Assembly (NCBI RefSeq): GCF_014648695.1
Contig: NZ_BMRP01000001.1
Coordinates: 720,128 to 784,127 of the forward strand
DNA: 64,000 nt
Origin: Streptomyces albospinus
GTDB lineage: Bacteria > Actinomycetota > Actinomycetes > Streptomycetales > Streptomycetaceae
Direction of reading: 5' to 3'
The notes under the pieces were generated by a model, which saw only the letters and a program-made list of their open reading frames with translations, made no database searches and was not told the DNA's origin. This document shows positions 52,453 through 62,660 of the stretch, piece by piece (position 1 is the first letter of the stretch; every line of letters begins with the position of its first letter). The position numbers and the translations under genes are program-made.

Positions 52453-53750
52453 CGACCTGGATGACCATCCTCGGCATAGTCGTCTTCGTCGTCGGCCTGC
52501 TGTTCTCCATCGCCTGGCACGAGCTCGGCCACCTCTCCACGGCCAAGATGTTCGGCATCCGCGTGCCGCAGTACATGGTGGGCTTCGGGCCGACGATCTT
52601 CTCCCGCAAGAAGGGCGACACCGAGTACGGCATCAAGGCCGTCCCGCTCGGCGGCTACATCCGGATGATCGGCATGTTCCCGCCCGGCGACGACGGGAAG
52701 CTCCAGGCCCGCTCCACCTCACCGTTCCGCGGCATGATCGAGGACGCCCGCTCGGCGGCCTTCGAGGAGCTCCAGCCCGGCGACGAGCACCGGCTGTTCT
52801 ACACGCGCAAGCCCTGGAAGCGCGTGATCGTGATGTTCGCCGGGCCGTTCATGAACCTGATCCTCGCCGTGGTGATCTTCATGAGCGTGCTGATGGGCTT
52901 CGGCATCAACACCCAGACCACGCAGGTCAGCTCGGTCTCGGACTGCGTCATCTCGGCCTCCGCCAAGTCCGACAAGTGCCCGGCCGGCGCCAAGGACTCC
53001 CCGGCCAAGGCCGCGGGCCTGCGGGCCGGCGACAAGATCGTGTCCTTCGACGGCCACGCCGTCCCGGACTGGGACACCCTCCAGGACCGGATCCGCAGGA
53101 CCACCGGGCCGGCGACCCTCGTCGTCGAGCGGCACGGCGCCCGGCAGACGCTGCACGCCGACCTCATCGAGAACAAGGTCGCCAAGACCGACGGCCACGG
53201 CGGGTACGTCCCCGGCCAGTACGTCAGCGCCGGATTCCTCGGCTTCACCCCGGCCAGCGGCATCGTCCGGCAGTCCTTCGGCCAGTCCGTCGACCGCATG
53301 GGCACCATGGTCCAGCAGGGCACCGAGTCGCTGATAAGCCTCCCCGGCAAGATCCCGGACCTGTGGAACGCGGCCTTCAACGGCGCCGAGCGCAAGCAGG
53401 ACTCCCCGATGGGCGTGGTCGGCGCGGCCCGGGTCGGCGGCGAGGTCTTCTCGCTCCACATCCCGCCGGAGCAGCGGGTGGCGACCATGCTCTTCCTGGT
53501 CGCCGGCTTCAACCTCTCGCTGTTCCTGTTCAACATGCTGCCGCTGCTGCCGCTGGACGGCGGCCATATCGCCGGTGCCCTGTGGGAGTCGGTCCGGCGG
53601 GCCTTCGCCCGGGTCGTCCGGCGTCCGGACCCCGGCCCCTTCGACGTCGCCAAGCTGATGCCCATCGCGTACGTCGTCGCCGGGATCTTCGTCTGCTTCA
53701 CCCTGCTCGTGCTGGTCGCGGACGTGGTGAACCCGGTGAAACTGACCTAG
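52449..53750 (+). CDS. rseP: Site-2 protease family zinc metalloprotease
   Basis: 433 residues. Zinc site HELGH at residues 24-28 in the first membrane helix, second motif LPLDGGH in the C-terminal part, a PDZ domain between ([14 protein letters not shown]) and about four membrane segments. It performs intramembrane cleavage, for instance of anti-sigma factors or signal-peptide remnants. It is embedded between dxr and ispG, an arrangement conserved in actinobacteria (Rip1-like). Confidence 0.93.
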   Translation: MTTWMTILGIVVFVVGLLFSIAWHELGHLSTAKMFGIRVPQYMVGFGPTIFSRKKGDTEYGIKAVPLGGYIRMIGMFPPGDDGKLQARSTSPFRGMIEDARSAAFEELQPGDEHRLFYTRKPWKRVIVMFAGPFMNLILAVVIFMSVLMGFGINTQTTQVSSVSDCVISASAKSDKCPAGAKDSPAKAAGLRAGDKIVSFDGHAVPDWDTLQDRIRRTTGPATLVVERHGARQTLHADLIENKVAKTDGHGGYVPGQYVSAGFLGFTPASGIVRQSFGQSVDRMGTMVQQGTESLISLPGKIPDLWNAAFNGAERKQDSPMGVVGAARVGGEVFSLHIPPEQRVATMLFLVAGFNLSLFLFNMLPLLPLDGGHIAGALWESVRRAFARVVRRPDPGPFDVAKLMPIAYVVAGIFVCFTLLVLVADVVNPVKLT

Positions 53751-53919
53751 TCGCCGAGTGGCGGCCGGGCACGCTGCGACCGACCGGGCGTGCCGGGCCG
53801 CCCCCTTTCGAGGGGGCGCAAGGGTTCGATGTGCCCGCGGCAAGGTCCGTGCCGTAATCTCGATGACCCGGAGCCCATCGAATCCGGGCCTAGATCCACA
53901 CCTTGGGGTTGCTCACCAG

Positions 53920-55077
53920 ATGACTGCCATCGCACTGGGAATGCCGGACGTACCGGCGAAGCTCGCCGACCGCCGGGTCAGCCGCAAGATCCAGGTCGGT
54001 TCGGTCGCCGTGGGCGGCGACGCACCGGTGTCGGTGCAGTCGATGACCACCACCCGGACCTCCGACATCGGCGCCACGCTCCAGCAGATCGCCGAGCTGA
54101 CCGCCTCCGGCTGCCAGATCGTCCGGGTCGCCTGCCCGACCCAGGACGACGCCGACGCGCTGTCCGTCATCGCCAGGAAGTCCCAGATTCCGGTCATCGC
54201 GGACATCCACTTCCAGCCGAAGTACGTCTTCGCCGCGATCGACGCCGGCTGCGCCGCGGTCCGGGTCAACCCCGGCAACATCAAGCAGTTCGACGACAAG
54301 GTCAAGGAGATCGCCAAGGCGGCCTCCGCCGCCGGCACCCCGATCCGCATCGGCGTCAACGCCGGCTCCCTGGACCGGCGGCTGCTCCAGAAGTACGGCA
54401 AGGCCACCCCCGAGGCGCTGGTGGAGTCCGCCCTCTGGGAGGCGTCGCTCTTCGAGGAGCACGGCTTCCGCGACATCAAGATCTCGGTCAAGCACAACGA
54501 CCCGGTCGTGATGGTCAACGCCTACCGCCAGCTCGCCGCCGCCTGCGACTACCCCCTCCACCTCGGCGTCACCGAAGCCGGCCCGGCCTTCCAGGGCACC
54601 ATCAAGTCCGCGGTCGCCTTCGGCGCGCTGCTCAGCGAGGGCATCGGCGACACCATCCGGGTCTCGCTCTCCGCGCCGCCCGTCGAAGAGGTCAAGGTCG
54701 GCATCCAGATCCTGGAGTCCCTCAACCTCCGGCCGCGCCGCCTGGAGATCGTCTCCTGCCCGTCCTGCGGTCGCGCCCAGGTCGACGTCTACAAGCTCGC
54801 CGACGAGGTCACCGCGGGCCTGGAGGGCATGGAGGTCCCGCTCCGGGTCGCCGTCATGGGCTGCGTCGTCAACGGTCCCGGCGAGGCCCGCGAGGCCGAC
54901 CTCGGCGTCGCCTCCGGCAACGGCAAGGGCCAGATCTTCGTCAAGGGCGAGGTCATCAAGACCGTCCCCGAGTCGAAGATCGTCGAGACCCTCATCGAAG
55001 AGGCCTTGAAGATCGCCGCACAGATGGAGGCCGACGGCGTCGCCTCCGGCGACCCGGTCGTCACCGCCGCGGGCTGA
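53920..55077 (+). CDS. ispG: 4-hydroxy-3-methylbut-2-enyl-diphosphate synthase
   Basis: 385 residues from ATG 53920. The [4Fe-4S] ligands are visible as CPSC and [10 protein letters not shown] (third Cys). The N-terminal TIM-barrel part has [15 protein letters not shown] and VRVNPGNIK. It converts MEcPP to HMBPP in the MEP pathway, two genes after dxr. The 169-bp gap from rseP has no clear gene; the in-frame upstream extension is not used. Confidence 0.96.
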   Translation: MTAIALGMPDVPAKLADRRVSRKIQVGSVAVGGDAPVSVQSMTTTRTSDIGATLQQIAELTASGCQIVRVACPTQDDADALSVIARKSQIPVIADIHFQPKYVFAAIDAGCAAVRVNPGNIKQFDDKVKEIAKAASAAGTPIRIGVNAGSLDRRLLQKYGKATPEALVESALWEASLFEEHGFRDIKISVKHNDPVVMVNAYRQLAAACDYPLHLGVTEAGPAFQGTIKSAVAFGALLSEGIGDTIRVSLSAPPVEEVKVGIQILESLNLRPRRLEIVSCPSCGRAQVDVYKLADEVTAGLEGMEVPLRVAVMGCVVNGPGEAREADLGVASGNGKGQIFVKGEVIKTVPESKIVETLIEEALKIAAQMEADGVASGDPVVTAAG

Positions 55078-55089
55078 CCCCCTCCCGTA

Positions 55090-55123
55090 CGAGCCCCGCC
55101 GCCCACCCGGGCCGCGGGGCTCG
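55090..55123 (+). terminator. Terminator after ispG
   Basis: CGAGCCCCGC/GCGGGGCTCG, a 10-bp perfect stem with a 14-nt loop, 12 bp after the stop. Confidence 0.7.
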
Positions 55124-55253
55124 CGCACACCCGCGCACGCCCCGCAAAAGCCCCTGCGCAGCAGGCCAGGTGCTCCCGTGCAGGTGGAGGTACAGTGCCA
55201 GCACCTGCTCCCGCCTGGCCTCCCAGGCCCGTACCGGTGAGGCTTTCCGACAC

Positions 55254-56099
55254 GTGCTGACGACCACCACCATCAAGGTCCTTGAGCCCGGGGAGCTCGA
55301 CGCGGCCCTCGCCGTCCTGGACCGGGAGCCGGTCGCCAACGCCTTTGTCGCCGCCCGCGTCCAGATCGCCGGCCTCGACCCCTGGCGGCTCGGCGGCGAG
55401 ATGTGGGGCTATTACGTCGGCGGCCGGCTGGAATCCCTCTGCTACGCCGGCGCCAACCTCGTCCCCGTCTGCGCCACCCCCGAGGCGATCCGCGGCTTCG
55501 CCGAGCGCGCCCGCCGCCAGGGCCGCCGCTGCTCCTCCATCGTCGGCCCGGCCGGCCCCACCGCCGAACTGTGGTCCCTGCTGGAGCCCCACTGGGGCCC
55601 GGCCCGCGAGATCCGCGCCCACCAGCCCCTGATGGTCACCCGCACCCCGTCCGCCGAGATCGCCCCCGACCCGTACGTCCGGCGGATCCGCAAGAACGAG
55701 CTGGACCTGATCATGCCGGCGTGCGTGGCCATGTTCACCGAAGAGGTCGGCATCTCGCCGATGGCCGGCGACGGCGGCCTCCTCTACCAGGCCCGGGTCG
55801 CCGAACTCGTCGGATCCGGCCGGTCCTTCGCCCGCATCGAGGACGGCAAGGTCGTCTTCAAGGCCGAGATCGGCGCCGCCACCCCGCTCGCCTGCCAGAT
55901 CCAGGGCGTCTGGGTGGACCCCGACCGCCGCGGCCAGGGCCTGTCCGAGACCGGGATGGCCGCCGTGCTGCGCTACGCCCTCAGCGATGTCGCCCCGGTC
56001 GTCAGCCTCTACGTCAACGACTTCAACACCGCCGCCCGCGCCGCCTACCGCCGGGTGGGCTTCGAGGAAGTCGGCGCGTTCATGAGCGTACTGTTCTGA
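55254..56099 (+). CDS. GNAT acetyltransferase with N-terminal DUF4081 domain
   Basis: 281 residues from GTG 55254. The N-terminal half (about 1-125) is a DUF4081-type domain (LDREPVANAFVAARVQIAGL); the C-terminal half is a GNAT fold with the acetyl-CoA loop QGVWVDPDRRGQGLSETGM. Family proteins acetylate small molecules or proteins; the substrate is unknown. TACAGT at 55191-55196 could be the promoter -10. Separated from ispG by the terminator. Confidence 0.85.
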   Translation: MLTTTTIKVLEPGELDAALAVLDREPVANAFVAARVQIAGLDPWRLGGEMWGYYVGGRLESLCYAGANLVPVCATPEAIRGFAERARRQGRRCSSIVGPAGPTAELWSLLEPHWGPAREIRAHQPLMVTRTPSAEIAPDPYVRRIRKNELDLIMPACVAMFTEEVGISPMAGDGGLLYQARVAELVGSGRSFARIEDGKVVFKAEIGAATPLACQIQGVWVDPDRRGQGLSETGMAAVLRYALSDVAPVVSLYVNDFNTAARAAYRRVGFEEVGAFMSVLF

Positions 56100-56111
56100 G
56101 CCGCCGCCTTG

Positions 56112-56117
56112 TACGCT
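56112..56117 (+). promoter_or_regulatory. -10 box of a leaderless GNAT transcript
   Basis: TACGCT exactly six bases before ATG 56124, with no ribosome-binding site; it lies 13 bp after the preceding stop. Confidence 0.4.
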
Positions 56118-56123
56118 CCGACC

Positions 56124-56660
56124 ATGGATGACGTCGCGGTCGGCCCCCTCGATCTCGCTGCCCGCGTGGACGACGCGCTGGCCGTGCAGGCCCTCGCCTT
56201 CGGCCTCGGTGACGACGAGATCGCCGTCCGCCGGCACATCGTGCTGCGCCACCTCGGCTGCGCCGGCGCCCGCGCCCTCGGCGCCACCACCCCCGCCGGC
56301 CGGCTCATCGGCTTCGTCTACGGCATGCCCAACGACCGCACCCATTGGTGGTCCACCGTCGTCGAGCCCTATCTGCGCAGCCAGGGCCTGGACCACTGGC
56401 TCGACGACTCCTTCGTCATCACCGAACTCCACGTCCACCCCGCCTACCAGCACCGGGGCATCGGCCGCGCGCTGATCACCCGCATCACCGACGAGGCCGG
56501 GGAACCCCGCAGCATCCTCTCGGCCATCGACACCGAGAGCCCGGCCCGCGACCTGTACCGCTCCCTCGGCTACGAGGACATCGCCCGCCGCGTGCTGTTC
56601 CCCAGCGCCCCCACGCCGTACGCCGTGATGGGCGCCCCGCTGCCGCTGAAGCGTCCCTGA
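56124..56660 (+). CDS. GNAT-family acetyltransferase
   Basis: 178 residues from ATG 56124. The acetyl-CoA motif is HVHPAYQHRGIGRALI near residue 115, preceded by the strand FVITELHVHP. The N-terminus (LAARVDDALAVQALAFGLGD) and GRLIGFVYGMP fit single-domain GNAT enzymes. No substrate can be named. It follows another GNAT gene, but its own -10-like box suggests independent transcription. Confidence 0.85.
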   Translation: MDDVAVGPLDLAARVDDALAVQALAFGLGDDEIAVRRHIVLRHLGCAGARALGATTPAGRLIGFVYGMPNDRTHWWSTVVEPYLRSQGLDHWLDDSFVITELHVHPAYQHRGIGRALITRITDEAGEPRSILSAIDTESPARDLYRSLGYEDIARRVLFPSAPTPYAVMGAPLPLKRP

Positions 56661-56736
56661 CCACACACAGGGGACCACCGACGTGCACCCCCGTGCACCG
56701 TTTCTCCCCACCACCCACGAGAGGGGACGGGCCGGA

Positions 56737-56785
56737 GGGGCAGGGTGTCCGGACGTAAAGCGCAGCAGTCCGGACACCCTGCCCC
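56737..56785. terminator. Very long perfect hairpin before proS
   Basis: An 18-bp perfect stem (GGGGCAGGGTGTCCGGAC at 56737-56754 with its complement at 56768-56785) and a 13-nt loop. A further CGGGCC/GGCCCG flank (starting 56728) pairs beyond a GGA/GGA internal loop. It is the main content of the 316-bp gap 56661-56976; the rest holds the proS leader and no gene. Confidence 0.7.
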
Positions 56786-56976
56786 GGAGGCCCGTCACCG
56801 CACCCCGAAAGCCCCGCGCAGCGGCCCCGCGCCGCAGGCGCAACCACACAAACCCCCACGGCGGGAAAGCCGACAACGTGGGCAGCCGGCCGAGCGCAGC
56901 GGATACGCATTTCCGTGCGCCACTCCCGTGCAGCTAACCTCCAGGGAGTCACCTTTCTTACGCAGGAGAAACTCCC

Positions 56977-58680
56977 ATGGCCAACGCCGCACAGGTCCAG
57001 CGCATGTCCCGCTTGATGATCAAGACACTGCGCGACGACCCGGCCGACGCCGAGGTGCTCAGCCACAAGCTCCTGGTGCGCGCCGGTTTCGTGCGCCGCA
57101 CCGCCGCCGGTGTCTGGTCCTGGCTGCCGCTCGGCAAGAAGGTCCTCGCCAACGTCGAGCGGATCGTGCGCGAGGAGATGGACGCCATCGGCGGCCAGGA
57201 GGTCCTGCTGCCCGCCCTGCTGCCGAGGGAGCCGTACGACGCGACCGGCCGCTGGGACGAGTACGGTGCCGAGCTGTTCCGCCTCAAGGACCGCAAGGGC
57301 GGCGACTACCTCCTCGGCCCCACCCACGAGGAGATCTTCACCCAGCTGGTCAAGGACCAGTGCACGTCCTACAAGGACCTGCCGGTGATCCTCTACCAGA
57401 TCCAGACGAAGTACCGCGACGAGGCCCGCCCGCGCGCCGGCATCCTGCGTGGCCGCGAGTTCCAGATGAAGGACTCGTACTCCTTCGACACCTCCGACGA
57501 GGGCCTCGCCGAGTCCTACGCGCTGCACCGCGCCGCCTACCAGCGGATCTTCGAGCGCCTCGGCCTCGAATACCGCATCTGCGCCGCCACCGCCGGTGCC
57601 ATGGGCGGCTCCAAGTCGGAGGAGTTCCTGGCCCCGGCCGGCGCCGGCGAGGACACCTTCGCCGACTGCCCGAACTGCGACTACGCGGCCAACACCGAGG
57701 CGATCACCTACGCCCTCAAGCCGGTGGACGCGGCCGGCGTGCCCGCGGCGGAGGAGATCCCCACCCCGGACACCCCGACCATCGAGACGCTCGCCGCGCA
57801 CCTCGGCGTGCCGGCCTCCACCACCCTCAAGAACCTCCTGGTCAAGGTCGACGGCGAGATCGTGGCCGTGGGCGTGCCCGGCGACCGCGAGGTCGACATG
57901 GACAAGGTCGAGGCGCACTTCGCCCCGGCCGCCGTCGAGCTGGTGACCGCCGAGGACTTCGTGGGCCGCGACGACCTCGTCCGCGGTTACGTGGGCCCGC
58001 AGGGCCTGGAGAAGGTGACGTACCTCGCCGACCCGCGCATCGCCCCCGGCACCGCGTGGATCACCGGCGCCAACAAGGAGGGCGTGCACGCCAGGAACGT
58101 CGTCGCCGGGCGCGACTTCGAGGTCGACACGTACGTCGACGTCGTCGTGGTGCAGGAGGGCGACCCCTGCCCGGCCTGCGGCACCGGCCTCAAGCTGGAC
58201 CGCGCCATCGAGATCGGCCACATCTTCCAGCTGGGCCGCAAGTACGCCGACGCCTTCCAGCTCGACGTGCTCGGCCAGAACGGCAAGCCGGTCCGGGTGA
58301 CCATGGGCTCGTACGGCATCGGCGTCTCCCGCGCCGTCGCCGCGCTGGCCGAGCAGCATGCCGACGACAAGGGCCTGTGCTGGCCCCGCGAGGTCGCGCC
58401 CGCCGACGTCCATGTCGTCGCCGCCGGCAAGGCCAAGCAGACCGAACTCGCCCTGGAGATCAGCGACCGGCTCGGCGAGGCCGGCCTGCGGGTCCTGGTC
58501 GACGACCGCCCCGGCGTCTCGCCCGGCGTCAAGTTCACCGACGCGGAGCTCCTCGGCGTGCCGACCATCGTCGTCGCCGGCCGCCGCGCCGGCGAGGGCG
58601 TCGTCGAGGTCAAGGACCGCCGCACCGGCGAGCGCGAGGAGCTGACGGTCGAGGAGGCCGTCGCCCGCCTCGGCGCGTAA
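56977..58680 (+). CDS. proS: Prolyl-tRNA synthetase
   Basis: 567 residues, the bacterial type. Class-II motif 2 ([20 protein letters not shown]) and motif 3 ([14 protein letters not shown]) are clear. The editing (INS, YbaK-like) domain is inserted at about residues 230-400 ([20 protein letters not shown]). The anticodon-binding domain is at the end. It charges tRNA-Pro and hydrolyses Ala-tRNA-Pro. AGGAGAA precedes the ATG. Confidence 0.97.
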   Translation: MANAAQVQRMSRLMIKTLRDDPADAEVLSHKLLVRAGFVRRTAAGVWSWLPLGKKVLANVERIVREEMDAIGGQEVLLPALLPREPYDATGRWDEYGAELFRLKDRKGGDYLLGPTHEEIFTQLVKDQCTSYKDLPVILYQIQTKYRDEARPRAGILRGREFQMKDSYSFDTSDEGLAESYALHRAAYQRIFERLGLEYRICAATAGAMGGSKSEEFLAPAGAGEDTFADCPNCDYAANTEAITYALKPVDAAGVPAAEEIPTPDTPTIETLAAHLGVPASTTLKNLLVKVDGEIVAVGVPGDREVDMDKVEAHFAPAAVELVTAEDFVGRDDLVRGYVGPQGLEKVTYLADPRIAPGTAWITGANKEGVHARNVVAGRDFEVDTYVDVVVVQEGDPCPACGTGLKLDRAIEIGHIFQLGRKYADAFQLDVLGQNGKPVRVTMGSYGIGVSRAVAALAEQHADDKGLCWPREVAPADVHVVAAGKAKQTELALEISDRLGEAGLRVLVDDRPGVSPGVKFTDAELLGVPTIVVAGRRAGEGVVEVKDRRTGEREELTVEEAVARLGA

Positions 58681-58687
58681 CGGCACG

Positions 58688-58728
58688 GCGAACGGGCCGG
58701 CAGGGGGTGCCCCTGCCGGCCCGTTCGC
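58688..58728. terminator. Bidirectional terminator between proS and the kinase-like gene
   Basis: A 19-bp perfect stem (58688-58706/58710-58728) closed by a 3-nt loop, between convergent genes 69 bp apart. Confidence 0.85.
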
Positions 58729-58749
58729 GCTGTGTGCCGCCCCCCGCCG

Positions 58750-59661
58750 CTACAGGTAAGCGGCGAACTCCAGCAGCAGCTCCCCCCGTTGCCGGTCGCC
58801 CACTGCCGACTCGCGCAGACCCGCGCGCACCGCGCGGTACAGCGTCCAGCCGCGCAACCGCTCCCGGTCCACGTCCAGTGAGTCCGCCAGCTTGGCCACC
58901 CGCCGCCGGGCCGCCGCGGGCGCCCCCGATCCGGCCACCAGGTCCTCGAAGCGGTCCAGCACCAGCCGCGCCAGGTCGTACGCCCGCTCACCGACCAGCG
59001 GCGCCGGGCCCACCGCCAGCCAGGGCACCCGCTCACCGGCCAGCACCTTCCCCTGCCGGAACGCCCCGTGCAGCAGGAACTCCTCCGGCGCCCCGTCCGG
59101 CAGCGCCCGCCCCAGCTCCAGCGCCTCCTCGACCAGCGGCGCGGCGGCCCCGGCCGACTCCCCGGCCGCCCCCAGGGCCTTGGCGTCCTGTGCCACCCGC
59201 TCCGCCACCGTCGCGAACGGGTGCCCCTCGCCCGGCGGCACCCACAGCCGCCGCACCGTACCGGCCGCCTCCAGCAGCGCCTTGGCCTCCGGCAGCGAAC
59301 GGAGCGACACCGCACCCTGCAACCGCTCCAGCAGCAGCGCACCGCCGGCCTCGTCGGCCCGCAGCAGCCGCACCGCACCCCGGCCGTCCCACGCCCGCAG
59401 CGCCGCGGCCTCCTGCGCCGCGGGCCGCCCCGGCACCGGGAACTTCAGCGTCGCGGGCGTCCCGTCCTGCTGCCGTACCAGCGCGACGAGACTGCCGAGG
59501 CCACCCGGGGCGTGCACCCGCTCCAGCGTCAGCTCCCAGGCGTCCAGCTGCTGCTGAACCAGCGTCGGCAGCGCCTCCAGCCAGGCCCGTACGGGACCCT
59601 CCTGATCGCCGCTGAGCGCGCCCAGCAATCGTTGCGGCGGTTTGATGGGTGCCGTTGCCAT
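58750..59661 (-). CDS. Aminoglycoside/hydroxyurea phosphotransferase-like protein, probable pseudokinase
   Basis: 303 residues. It resembles the aminoglycoside/hydroxyurea resistance kinase family (VRAWLEALPTLVQQQLDAW, then ALLLERLQG and ERAYDLARLVLDRF). The catalytic loop, usually HGDLHxGN, reads LLHGAFRQGKVL: the base Asp is Ala and the Mg-binding Asn is Lys. The second metal Asp (IDP) is Gly in WLAVGPAPLVG. It is therefore unlikely to transfer phosphate. The reading frame is intact and codon use looks normal, so it may have kept a binding role. Confidence 0.82.
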   Translation of the reverse strand: MATAPIKPPQRLLGALSGDQEGPVRAWLEALPTLVQQQLDAWELTLERVHAPGGLGSLVALVRQQDGTPATLKFPVPGRPAAQEAAALRAWDGRGAVRLLRADEAGGALLLERLQGAVSLRSLPEAKALLEAAGTVRRLWVPPGEGHPFATVAERVAQDAKALGAAGESAGAAAPLVEEALELGRALPDGAPEEFLLHGAFRQGKVLAGERVPWLAVGPAPLVGERAYDLARLVLDRFEDLVAGSGAPAAARRRVAKLADSLDVDRERLRGWTLYRAVRAGLRESAVGDRQRGELLLEFAAYL

Positions 59662-59726
59662 GCCTGAGCTGTCCCTTTCGTGGGGAGGACGCCGGGTGGG
59701 GAGGTGGCCGCCGGGCGGCCGGTCGT

Positions 59727-60212
59727 TCAGAGCGCGCCGGAGGAGGCGCTCGCGGAGCCGCCCGGAGCGGGCGCCGCGGCCCGCTCCACGAGCCCAGGGA
59801 AGGCTACGCCGCTGCCCCGCCAGCGCACCGACCGCACCGCGGCCTCCCGCAGCGCGCCCGCCGCCTCCTTGCGGCGGGCGCCCCCGCAGGCCCGTACGAG
59901 ATCCGCGTAGACGGCGGCCAGCCGGTCCTCCAGCTCGGCCGCCAGCCGCGCCGCGGCGGTCGCGTCCGGCACCGGGAACGGCAGCTCGTACCCGGCCGCG
60001 GCGGCCTGCGGCTTCCCGCCGAGGTCCCGCACGGTGCGGGACAGCGCGTCCCGCCGCGCCCGGTGCGCGTCGTAGGCGCTCTGCGCCTCCGTGCGGCGCC
60101 CGGCCCCGATCCGCCCGCCCACCACGCCGTACCCGTACACCGCCGCGTGCTCGGCGGCGAGCGCGGCCTGCACCGCGGCGAGCTCGCCGCCGTGCGTCGT
60201 TCCGGTCGTCAT
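59727..60212 (-). CDS. DUF4439 ferritin-like domain protein
   Basis: 161 residues. An all-helical domain starting LAAVQAALAAEHAAVYGYGV, with Glu/His/Tyr in the first helix and a paired helix AHRARRDALSRTV, matches DUF4439 of the ferritin-like superfamily. Whether the metal ligands suffice for a di-iron site is unclear. No signal peptide. It lies between the pseudokinase-like gene and a lipoprotein gene on the same strand. Confidence 0.78.
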   Translation of the reverse strand: MTTGTTHGGELAAVQAALAAEHAAVYGYGVVGGRIGAGRRTEAQSAYDAHRARRDALSRTVRDLGGKPQAAAAGYELPFPVPDATAAARLAAELEDRLAAVYADLVRACGGARRKEAAGALREAAVRSVRWRGSGVAFPGLVERAAAPAPGGSASASSGAL

Positions 60213-60300
60213 CTCCGTGCTCTTCTCTGCTCGTTGGCCGGCCGCCGCGCCCGGCCGTCGTACGGTGCGGGGCGCGGCGCCCCGCCCACCGGGCCCCGGC

Positions 60301-60813
60301 TCACACCCCCGGCCCCGTCAGCAGGTACGCGTGCGCCGCCCCCGCCGCCGCGACCGACGCGAGGAGCCGGGCCAGTTCCGGAGGCGCGGCGGCCAGCGCC
60401 GCCGTGCGAGTGTCGGCGAGCGCCCGTTCCGCGTCGGCGAGCGCGGTCCGCGCCGCCCGCTCGTCGGCCGGCACCGCGGGCGCCGCCGCGTGCCGCGCCG
60501 GCTCGGCGGCGGCGCCGCCGGACGGGGCGGGCGTGGCCTTGCCGGACCTGAACGCCGCGGCGTGCAGGGCGACTTCGGCGCGCAGCGGACGCAGCTGGGG
60601 CGCCAGCGCCGGATGCGCGGCCAGCGTCGCGTCGTAACGGGCGAGCAGCGCCGCGCTGTCCGCCGCGGACCGCTCCCGCAGCCGCTCCGCGGCGGCGGAG
60701 TGTTCGGGTTCCTCGGGGCCGGGATGGTCGGTGCATCCGGCGAGCAGCGCCACGCCCCCCAGGGCGGCACCGGCCAGCAGGGTCGTTCGGCGTGTGAGCG
60801 CCACTTTCGGCAC
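60301..60813 (-). CDS. Alanine-rich lipoprotein of unknown function
   Basis: 170 residues from GTG 60813 with GGGAAG upstream; a GTG at 60846 lacks a site. The signal is Tat-like (TRRTTLLAGAALGG) with lipobox LAGC (Cys27). The mature part is helical and Ala/Glu/Arg-rich, with a Pro/Gly linker near residue 100. The C-terminal helix pair resembles ferritin-like helices, and the next gene is DUF4439, but I cannot assign it. It is divergent from rimP. Confidence 0.7.
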   Translation of the reverse strand: MPKVALTRRTTLLAGAALGGVALLAGCTDHPGPEEPEHSAAAERLRERSAADSAALLARYDATLAAHPALAPQLRPLRAEVALHAAAFRSGKATPAPSGGAAAEPARHAAAPAVPADERAARTALADAERALADTRTAALAAAPPELARLLASVAAAGAAHAYLLTGPGV

Positions 60814-60964
60814 GTTGCACTTCCCGGGGTCTTCCGTAGTGATCACCGCAGGCGAGCGTATCCGTGCCCACCCACCGAATCGTCAGTACCCCGCCGGAAC
60901 CGATAGGCTTTGACCCGACACGCGACCCACCCACAACAGCACACGCGGCCGAGGAGTCACCCGG

Positions 60965-61534
60965 ATGAGCACCACCCAGAGCGAGAGGCTGCGCGGACTG
61001 CTTGAACCGCTCGTCGCCGCGCGAGACCTGGATCTGGAAGAGATCGAGGTGACCCCGGCAGGCAGGAGCCGGGTGCTGAGGATCGTGGTCGATTCCGATG
61101 AGGGCGTCCAGCTGGACGAGTGCGCCGACCTGAGCCGCGAGGCGTCGCAGGTCCTGGACGACTCCGACGTGATGGGCGGCGCCCCGTACACCCTTGAGGT
61201 CACCTCTCCCGGCGCCGACCGGCCGCTGACCGAGCCGCGGCACTACCGCCGCGCCGTCGGCCGCCTCATCAAGGCCCGGCTGCACGAGGGCGGCGACGTG
61301 GTGGCGCGGATCGTCGCCATGGACGACACCGGCCTCGACCTGGAGGTGCCGGGCGTCAAGGGCCGCAAGCCGACCACCCGCCGGGTCGCGTTCGACGAGA
61401 TCGCCAAGGCGCGGGTCGAGCTGGAGTTCAGCCGCAAGCCCGCCAAGCAAGACGTCACGCAAGGCGAGACCATCGACGAGAACGACGAGAGCCGTGCGAA
61501 CGGCGAGAACGACGAGAACAAGGAGGAGGCGTAG
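60965..61534 (+). CDS. rimP: Ribosome maturation factor RimP
   Basis: 189 residues. RimP N-domain ([20 protein letters not shown], then [20 protein letters not shown]) and C-terminal SH3-like domain (ALEFSRKP-type end); the last about 30 residues are an acidic tail. It helps mature the 30S subunit. Two bases separate its stop from nusA, the widely conserved rimP-nusA-ylxR-infB order. TAGGCT at 60904-60909 may be the -10. Confidence 0.95.
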   Translation: MSTTQSERLRGLLEPLVAARDLDLEEIEVTPAGRSRVLRIVVDSDEGVQLDECADLSREASQVLDDSDVMGGAPYTLEVTSPGADRPLTEPRHYRRAVGRLIKARLHEGGDVVARIVAMDDTGLDLEVPGVKGRKPTTRRVAFDEIAKARVELEFSRKPAKQDVTQGETIDENDESRANGENDENKEEA

Positions 61535-61536
61535 CC

Positions 61537-62529
61537 GTGGACATCGACATGAGTGCCCTGCGGGGACTGGTGCGGGAGAAGGAGATCTCGTTCGACCTGC
61601 TGGTCGAGGCGATCGAGTCGGCCCTCCTCATCGCCTACCACCGCACCGAAGGCAGCCGCCGCCGGGCGCGGGTGGAGCTGGACCGCAGCACCGGGCATGT
61701 GACGGTGTGGGCGAAGGAGGACCCGGCGGATCTCGAGGAGGGCGAGGAGCCCCGCGAGTTCGACGACACCCCGTCCGGCTTCGGGCGCATCGCGGCGACC
61801 ACCGCCAAGCAGGTCATCCTGCAACGGCTGCGGGACGCCGAGGAGGAGATCACGTTCGGCGAGTACGCCGGACGGGAGGGCGATGTCGTCACCGGCGTGG
61901 TCCAGCAGGGCAAGGACCCGAAGAACGTGCTGGTCGACATCGGCAAGCTGGAGGCCATCCTGCCGGTGCAGGAGCAGGTCCCGGGTGAGGACTACGCGCA
62001 CGGCACGCGGCTGCGGTCGTATGTCGTCCGCGTCGTCAAGGGCGTCCGCGGCCCCTCGGTCACCCTCTCGCGTACGCACCCCAATCTGGTGAAGAAGCTG
62101 TTCGCCATGGAGGTGCCGGAGATCGCCGACGGGTCGGTGGAGATCGCCGCCATCGCGCGCGAGGCCGGGCACCGGACGAAGATCGCGGTGCGCTCGACGC
62201 GCTCGGGGCTGAACGCCAAGGGCGCGTGCATCGGCCCCATGGGCGGGCGGGTGCGGGCCGTGATGGCCGAGCTGCACGGCGAGAAGATCGACATCGTGGA
62301 CTGGTCGGACGACCCGGCCGACCTGGTGGCGCACGCGCTGTCGCCGGCCCGGGTCAGCAAGGTCGAGATCGTGGACCTGGCGGCGCGCTCCGCGCGGGTC
62401 ACGGTGCCCGACTACCAGCTGTCGCTGGCCATCGGCAAGGAAGGGCAGAACGCCCGGCTCGCGGCCCGGCTCACCGGCTGGCGGATCGACATCCGCCCGG
62501 ACACCGAGCACCCGGCCCCGCAGGGCTGA
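61537..62529 (+). CDS. nusA: Transcription termination/antitermination factor NusA
   Basis: 330 residues from GTG 61537. N-terminal RNA-polymerase-binding domain ([20 protein letters not shown]), S1 domain ([20 protein letters not shown]), KH1 ([20 protein letters not shown]) and KH2 ([20 protein letters not shown]). It lacks the C-terminal acidic repeats of E. coli NusA, as normal for actinobacteria. It modulates pausing and termination. Confidence 0.96.
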   Translation: MDIDMSALRGLVREKEISFDLLVEAIESALLIAYHRTEGSRRRARVELDRSTGHVTVWAKEDPADLEEGEEPREFDDTPSGFGRIAATTAKQVILQRLRDAEEEITFGEYAGREGDVVTGVVQQGKDPKNVLVDIGKLEAILPVQEQVPGEDYAHGTRLRSYVVRVVKGVRGPSVTLSRTHPNLVKKLFAMEVPEIADGSVEIAAIAREAGHRTKIAVRSTRSGLNAKGACIGPMGGRVRAVMAELHGEKIDIVDWSDDPADLVAHALSPARVSKVEIVDLAARSARVTVPDYQLSLAIGKEGQNARLAARLTGWRIDIRPDTEHPAPQG

Positions 62530-62546
62530 GCCACCCGTGGCGGCGG

Positions 62547-62582
62547 GGCCGCGGCGGTACGAAAAAAAGTGGTGCCGCGGCC
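62547..62582 (+). terminator. Hairpin after nusA with A-run in the loop
   Basis: A 9-bp stem GGCCGCGGC/GCCGCGGCC with an 18-nt loop containing seven A. It lies in the 131-bp gap before ylxR. Confidence 0.55.
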
Positions 62583-62648
62583 TTCCGCAGGGAATTCTGA
62601 GCGATGGATCAGGCTTTACCCCATAGGGGTGGAGCCTCTGTGGGGAGG

Positions 62649-62654
62649 TAGACT
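62649..62654 (+). promoter_or_regulatory. -10 box of a leaderless ylxR transcript
   Basis: TAGACT exactly six bases before GTG 62661. A GGGAGG further upstream is 12 bases away, too far to serve as ribosome-binding site. Confidence 0.45.
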
Positions 62655-62660
62655 TAAGCA

